Origin: Colivivens sp963640465
GTDB taxonomy: Bacteria > Bacteroidota > Bacteroidia > Bacteroidales > Bacteroidaceae
Assembly: GCA_963640465.1 (NCBI GenBank)
Contig: CAVHYP010000024.1
Coordinates: 1 to 36,180 of the forward strand
DNA: 36,180 nt
Direction: 5' to 3'
Below are positions 32,673-36,180 of the stretch, piece after piece. A model generated the notes under the pieces. It was given only the letters and a program-made list of their open reading frames with translations. It ran no database searches and was not told where the DNA came from. Positions within the stretch are counted from its first letter, which is position 1; every line of letters begins with the position of its first letter. The position numbers were made by a program, and so were the translations under genes.

Positions 32673-35360
32673 TTAGAATTTGTAGTTGACGTTGAGGAAA
32701 GCATTGAATGCGTTGGCATAGTAATACTTGGAGTTCTTCGAGAACTTGTAGGTACGTGCAACTCCTGTGCTGTAGAGGTCGTCGCGGTTTTGCTCGAAAC
32801 CGCCGGTGCGCAGGTTGGTGTTGTTCGTGATGTTCTGCAGCGAGAGGTTTACTGAGATCGACTTGCCGTTGTTCAGCCGGATGTATTTGCCGATTGAGGC
32901 GTCGAGCATGAACCCTGCGTTGTATTTTTCCTGGCGAGGACTGAAGGTCTTCAGTATGTTGCCTTCGGGGTCGTATACCACTCCTCCGTCTTCTGCCAGT
33001 GTCTGGTTGATGTTGTCCTGGGCAAAACCCCAGCTGCCGTCGTCGTTCTGTCCGGTTGAGACGTAACTGCTGATTACGTTGCTCAGTCGGCGGTAGGCTG
33101 AATAGCCCACATACACGCAGTTGTAGTAGTTGAGGTTCATTTCGAAGAACCATCCGCCCACGTTGTAGTTGGCGCCTATGCTGGCTGCCACGAGTGGTGT
33201 GCTGCCCACCTTCACTCCGTTGGCAATGACTCTCAGTGGCATCTGCTCGCCGGTCACTGGGTTTGCCCATTCATTGAGTTCGGCATTGGTTGTTGCGTCC
33301 ATTCCCTCGTAGTTCACTTGTGCCAGCGGGTCGTTGGTGTAGCGTGCGTCGCTGAGTGTTCCGAGCACGTTGAACGAGAGGTTGCCGTCCACTTGGTAGA
33401 CGAGTGCTCCCTCGAGTCCGTAGTGGCATTTGTTGATGCCGGTCATGGTGAGATAGGTGAAGCGCGACTCCTGGTCGTTGTAGAATGCGGTCTGCTCCAC
33501 TTGGTCTTCGAATGTGGTGAAGAATCCTCCGATTTTTCCGGTGAGGTCGCCGAAGCGGAATTTCCATGCCACTTCAGCATTGAAGATTTTCTCAAGGGTG
33601 AGGTTGTTCACGAAGTTGTTTTGCATGCGCGGTGCAACGAACGAGTTGCGTGCCAGCGGTGCCTGTGCATCGTAGCTCAAGCCCAGGGTGAACATGTTGT
33701 TGGTGAAGGGTCGGTAGCTGAAGCCAGCCTTGGCTCCGCCTCCGAGGAACTTGGCTGTGCCGCTCGATCCGTAGGAGTTCTCGGGCGCACGTCCGTTCTG
33801 CATCTTTCCGTCGCGTTCGATGGTGGTTCCTTCAGTGTAGGCTGCTGCAATGGCGCTCCAGTTGGTCTGGTCGGTGCGGAATTGTCCCCATGCCTTGGCT
33901 TTGTTCACGAGGATGTTGTAGTTGTAGCCGAACTTGTCGCCTTCGTAGATGCGCTTGTAGGGGTTGCGCAGGTCGTTGGCGGCTGCAGTGGGATTGGCTG
34001 CTGTGCCTTTGCCGTAGTCGTTGGCAGAGAACTTGTCGTAGTCGATGTAGAGGTCGCCTCCCAGCAGGTCGTCCATCGTCTTGTAGTGCATTCCCTCAGT
34101 GTGGTTCAGCTGCAGTCCGACGGAGTATTTGTCGCGCTCGTTGAGGGTGTGGTTCCATGTGGAGCTGAGGGCGAACACCAGTTGGTTGTTGTGCCGCCTT
34201 TCCTGGTAGTAAAGGGCTTCGCCTCCGTTTTGGTTCTGCATGCTGTTCACGTAGTACATGCGGTCCCAGTTTATCTGACGGTTGACTTTGCTTGATGTCC
34301 AGTAGTCGTAGAGCGAGTTGTATTGCTCGAGGAAATACGGGTGTTCCTGCAGAAACTCGGAGTTGTTCTTGTCGAGGTCGTAGACATCAAACACGCTGCT
34401 CGGCAGGTTCTTGTAGTAGTCGGGACGCGGGTCGTAGGCATCGCCGTTCCATCCCAGTGCGCTACTGCTGTAGGCGCTGTACTTCACTCCGGCAGATGTG
34501 GTGAGTTTCCTGTTCTCGTCCACTTTCCAGTCCCATGTGGCAATGGTGGTAGGCGAGTAGTCGTGCGCCACTCTGGAGTTTCTCTTCTTGCCGTTCTGAT
34601 AGCCCCAGTAGGGGTTGTAGTAGTGGGAGTTGGCAAGCCAGTAGGCCTCTTCGGTTGATGCTCCCTGCTGTGCGCGTTCGGTGGGCGAACCGAAGGTCAC
34701 GAGCGAGAGGCTGTGCTGGTTGTTGAATCGTTTTTCAGCAGACAGCAGGTAGGAGAATGAGTTGTAGAACGTGCCTTCAATCACTCCTTCGTCCGACCAT
34801 CGGTAGCCGATGCTTCCTGCAAAAGCCCATCCGTTGTCCATCATGCCGGTGGCATAGGTGAACATGCCGCGCAGCTTGTAGTTGCGGTTTGTGGCAGAGA
34901 TTGACACTTTCTTTCCTTCGGCAAAGGCAGAGGCGCGGGTGTTGATGTTGTTCATGCCTCCGATGGGGGTCACACCGAAGTTTCCGTAGTCGAAAGCCTG
35001 CACACCTTCTTTGTTGCGAGTGGCATCGTTCAGTCCGCCAATCATGCTGTACTGGAAGCGTCCCAGTTCGAGGTCGTTCATCAAGAGTCCGTTGATGTAT
35101 GTGTTTTCATACATGTTGTCGTATGCACGGACCTTGAAACGCATAGGACTGAATCGGTAGCCCACTTCTCCGAAATAGGCATCATTGACAGACGAGGTGA
35201 TTGACGACACGGTCTGTGCCGCATCGTTGTCGTCGTCCAACTGACTTTCCGTAAAGGTGAAGTCGGAATTGTCCAGCTCTAATGTGTCAATGCTTCCCTG
35301 CGCCCACGAGTTGACCGGTAGGCAAAGCAGCACTGATATTAGTCTAATACATTTGTTCAT
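32673..35360 (-). CDS. TonB-dependent receptor of the DUF5689 operon
   Basis: 895 residues with a signal peptide (about 1-21, SWAQ). There is no N-terminal carboxypeptidase-like domain of the SusC type. An acidic stretch (DDDNDAAQ, about 41-50) leads to a plug region with YINGLLMNDLELGRFQYSMIGGLNDATRN and GGMNNINTRAS, then a long barrel ending in a typical Tyr/Phe C-terminus (FLNVNYKF). It would import a ligand across the outer membrane using TonB energy. The next two genes encode surface lipoproteins, so all three probably form one uptake machine. The leader holds two near-identical 19-nt blocks and a TAACTTTG box at 35493. Confidence 0.88.
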   Translation of the reverse strand: MNKCIRLISVLLCLPVNSWAQGSIDTLELDNSDFTFTESQLDDDNDAAQTVSSITSSVNDAYFGEVGYRFSPMRFKVRAYDNMYENTYINGLLMNDLELGRFQYSMIGGLNDATRNKEGVQAFDYGNFGVTPIGGMNNINTRASAFAEGKKVSISATNRNYKLRGMFTYATGMMDNGWAFAGSIGYRWSDEGVIEGTFYNSFSYLLSAEKRFNNQHSLSLVTFGSPTERAQQGASTEEAYWLANSHYYNPYWGYQNGKKRNSRVAHDYSPTTIATWDWKVDENRKLTTSAGVKYSAYSSSALGWNGDAYDPRPDYYKNLPSSVFDVYDLDKNNSEFLQEHPYFLEQYNSLYDYWTSSKVNRQINWDRMYYVNSMQNQNGGEALYYQERRHNNQLVFALSSTWNHTLNERDKYSVGLQLNHTEGMHYKTMDDLLGGDLYIDYDKFSANDYGKGTAANPTAAANDLRNPYKRIYEGDKFGYNYNILVNKAKAWGQFRTDQTNWSAIAAAYTEGTTIERDGKMQNGRAPENSYGSSGTAKFLGGGAKAGFSYRPFTNNMFTLGLSYDAQAPLARNSFVAPRMQNNFVNNLTLEKIFNAEVAWKFRFGDLTGKIGGFFTTFEDQVEQTAFYNDQESRFTYLTMTGINKCHYGLEGALVYQVDGNLSFNVLGTLSDARYTNDPLAQVNYEGMDATTNAELNEWANPVTGEQMPLRVIANGVKVGSTPLVAASIGANYNVGGWFFEMNLNYYNCVYVGYSAYRRLSNVISSYVSTGQNDDGSWGFAQDNINQTLAEDGGVVYDPEGNILKTFSPRQEKYNAGFMLDASIGKYIRLNNGKSISVNLSLQNITNNTNLRTGGFEQNRDDLYSTGVARTYKFSKNSKYYYANAFNAFLNVNYKF

Positions 35361-35377
35361 ACCTTATATTTATATTG

Positions 35378-35462
35378 ATTTTTCGTTCGTTCCTCAGCCT
35401 CACTCAGTTCTTCGAGTTCTTTGAGCAAGTCCGTACTGTTAGTTTTTTCGTTCGTTCCTCAG
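35378..35462 (-). promoter_or_regulatory. Duplicated 19-nt block in the receptor operon leader
   Basis: On the minus strand CTGAGGAACGAACGAAAAA occurs at about 35379-35397 and again at about 35444-35462, 65 nt apart. Both lie between the -7 box and the receptor ATG. The segment between them contains a tandem AAGAACTC/AAGAACTG. Function unknown. Confidence 0.6.
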
Positions 35463-35492
35463 TCTTATCCGGTTTAGAGTAAGTTTGATTTA

Positions 35493-35500
35493 CAAAGTTA
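35493..35500 (-). promoter_or_regulatory. -7 box for the TonB/DUF5689 operon
   Basis: Minus-strand TAACTTTG, about 133 nt before the receptor ATG, giving a leader of about 125 nt. A -33 TTTG is not clear. Confidence 0.6.
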
Positions 35501-35705
35501 GGAAAAAAATCAATGTGAATGCATTTCTTTTAGCAAAATTTTTCAATCGGGCGTTTTTCGTCATCATCGGCACACGTTTCTGGCACAGATTCAATGCCAT
35601 GCGGGGCACTTGGTTTTTCTCAACATCAATCATCGTGCAATGATCCATTAATCTGCCGTTAATTTTTTTTGTCCCGAAAATTTACACGAAGTGAATCTCA
35701 CTAAT
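35501..35705. other. AT-rich spacer, nothing recognised
   Basis: I see no ORF, hairpin array or consensus promoter between the receptor promoter and the dispersed repeat element. Confidence 0.5.
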
Positions 35706-35920
35706 CCATCCGGATGGCGTGGGCGAATGACAGATAGGAGTACAAGCGCTCGACAGTCGTACAAGCGCTAGGAACTAGCCATTTCCGAAGGCGTTAAAGC
35801 GAGCGTGGGTTTGTGGGCTGAAACAAGAGCGAGCTGGCGCTCGAGTGTCATCGCCTGCGCTTTTGGAGAAAGCTGGCTCCTATTCCGTGCTCGCTTTTCT
35901 TGCTCACCCCATCCGGATGG
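35706..35920. repeat. Dispersed palindromic repeat element, copy B
   Basis: This 215-bp element is bounded on both sides by the perfect palindrome CCATCCGGATGG (35706-35717 and 35909-35920). Inside are two GTACAAGCGCT repeats, GCGTTAAAGCGAGCG, AGCGAGCTGGCGCTCGAGTG, TCATCGCCTGCG and a GCTTTTGGAGAAAGC hairpin then GGCTCC. About 140 nt align with copy A at 12961-13104. No protein is encoded. Confidence 0.8.
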
Positions 35921-36060
35921 ATTGGATTAATGACCAATTAACGGGTGGTTACACGTTGATTAATGTTGTAAAAAATCCGGGGTTATGTGCCTTCTGTGTT
36001 CGGAAAAAGATTCAAACGCGGGCCAATTTGGGTTTGCAGATCAAATTATGTACGGAAATG

Positions 36061-36092
36061 TTTGGTCAGTTCAAGGAAATGTGCTAACTTTG
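36061..36092 (+). promoter_or_regulatory. Promoter of the tRNA-Asp gene
   Basis: TTTG (36061-36064), 20 nt, then TAACTTTG (36085-36092), a full Bacteroidetes consensus about 36 nt before the tRNA. Confidence 0.8.
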
Positions 36093-36127
36093 CACTCGCA
36101 AAACAGAAATGGGATGCAAAACCGTGA

Positions 36128-36180
36128 GGTGCGTTAGTTCAGCTGGTTAGAATATCTGCCTGTCACGCAGGGGGTCACGA
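36128..36180 (+). tRNA. tRNA-Asp (GTC), 5' part only
   Basis: The sequence folds as a tRNA: acceptor strand GGTGCGT, then TA, D arm GTTC...GAAT, anticodon loop CTGTCAC with anticodon GTC at 36162-36164, and the variable loop. The T arm and 3' acceptor strand lie beyond the window's end. Confidence 0.95.

Noticed and set aside
33318..34295. 325-codon Val/Glu-rich frame on the + strand inside the TonB receptor
   Set aside because: Antisense shadow of the receptor gene; no signal or motif.
35440..35480. preQ1-type riboswitch suggested by an AAAAAACTAA tail on the minus strand
   Set aside because: The required upstream stem with CTAGC and CCC is absent, and the downstream genes do not fit queuosine.
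35845..36087. 80-codon + strand ORF before the tRNA
   Set aside because: It starts inside the dispersed repeat and runs through the tRNA promoter region; no recognisable features.

Overview
The window looks like a chromosomal segment from a Bacteroidales bacterium, probably near Prevotella (Prevotellaceae). The evidence is promoters of the Bacteroidetes type (TTTG, about 19-20 nt, then TAnnTTTG), a type IX secretion plug protein, TonB-dependent receptors encoded with surface lipoproteins, Bacteroidales-type outer-membrane lipoproteins, and the gene order thrS-infC-rpmI-rplT. The genus is an inference and was not tested.

Layout. 1-1250: a small AT-rich hypothetical gene and a lipoprotein gene on the + strand. 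1269-8964: a co-directional minus-strand cluster, in transcription order uronate isomerase (uxaC), T9SS plug protein, a large secreted amidase-like/golvesin-domain protein, and the radical SAM protein YgiQ. 9099-9390: a well-formed cobalamin riboswitch with a consensus promoter on the + strand, but no cobalamin gene follows it. It is followed by GT-rich DNA, a 35-bp tandem repeat and then holA (DNA polymerase III delta). 11053-13320: a gene-poor stretch with one XRE-type regulator next to a 37-N gap, an array of six 33-bp hairpin repeats, and a dispersed repeat element. 13367-17514: a + strand operon of three exported proteins (FG-GAP-like, YARHG/DUF3160 lipoprotein, CapA-family lipoprotein). 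17566-20392: a cytoplasmic GH13 amylase and fabD on the minus strand. 20639-23481: a two-gene operon of a NlpC/P60-like hydrolase and a BtuB-like TonB-dependent receptor. 23813-27383: thrS-infC-rpmI-rplT. 27537-29324: an ABC-F ATPase. 29512-35360: a surface uptake operon of a TonB-dependent receptor, a DUF5689 lipoprotein and a multi-domain choice-of-anchor-J-type lipoprotein. 35706-35920: a second full copy of the dispersed element, followed by the start of a tRNA-Asp gene that runs off the window.

How it fits together. Most genes are housekeeping (translation, replication, fatty-acid synthesis) or envelope functions (secretion, peptidoglycan/polysaccharide processing, TonB-linked uptake). 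The most unusual material is non-coding: the orphan B12 riboswitch, the hairpin array in which one unit has swapped its stem bases while keeping the pairing, and a dispersed element bounded by a 12-bp palindrome. I saw no phage, CRISPR array or transposase gene.
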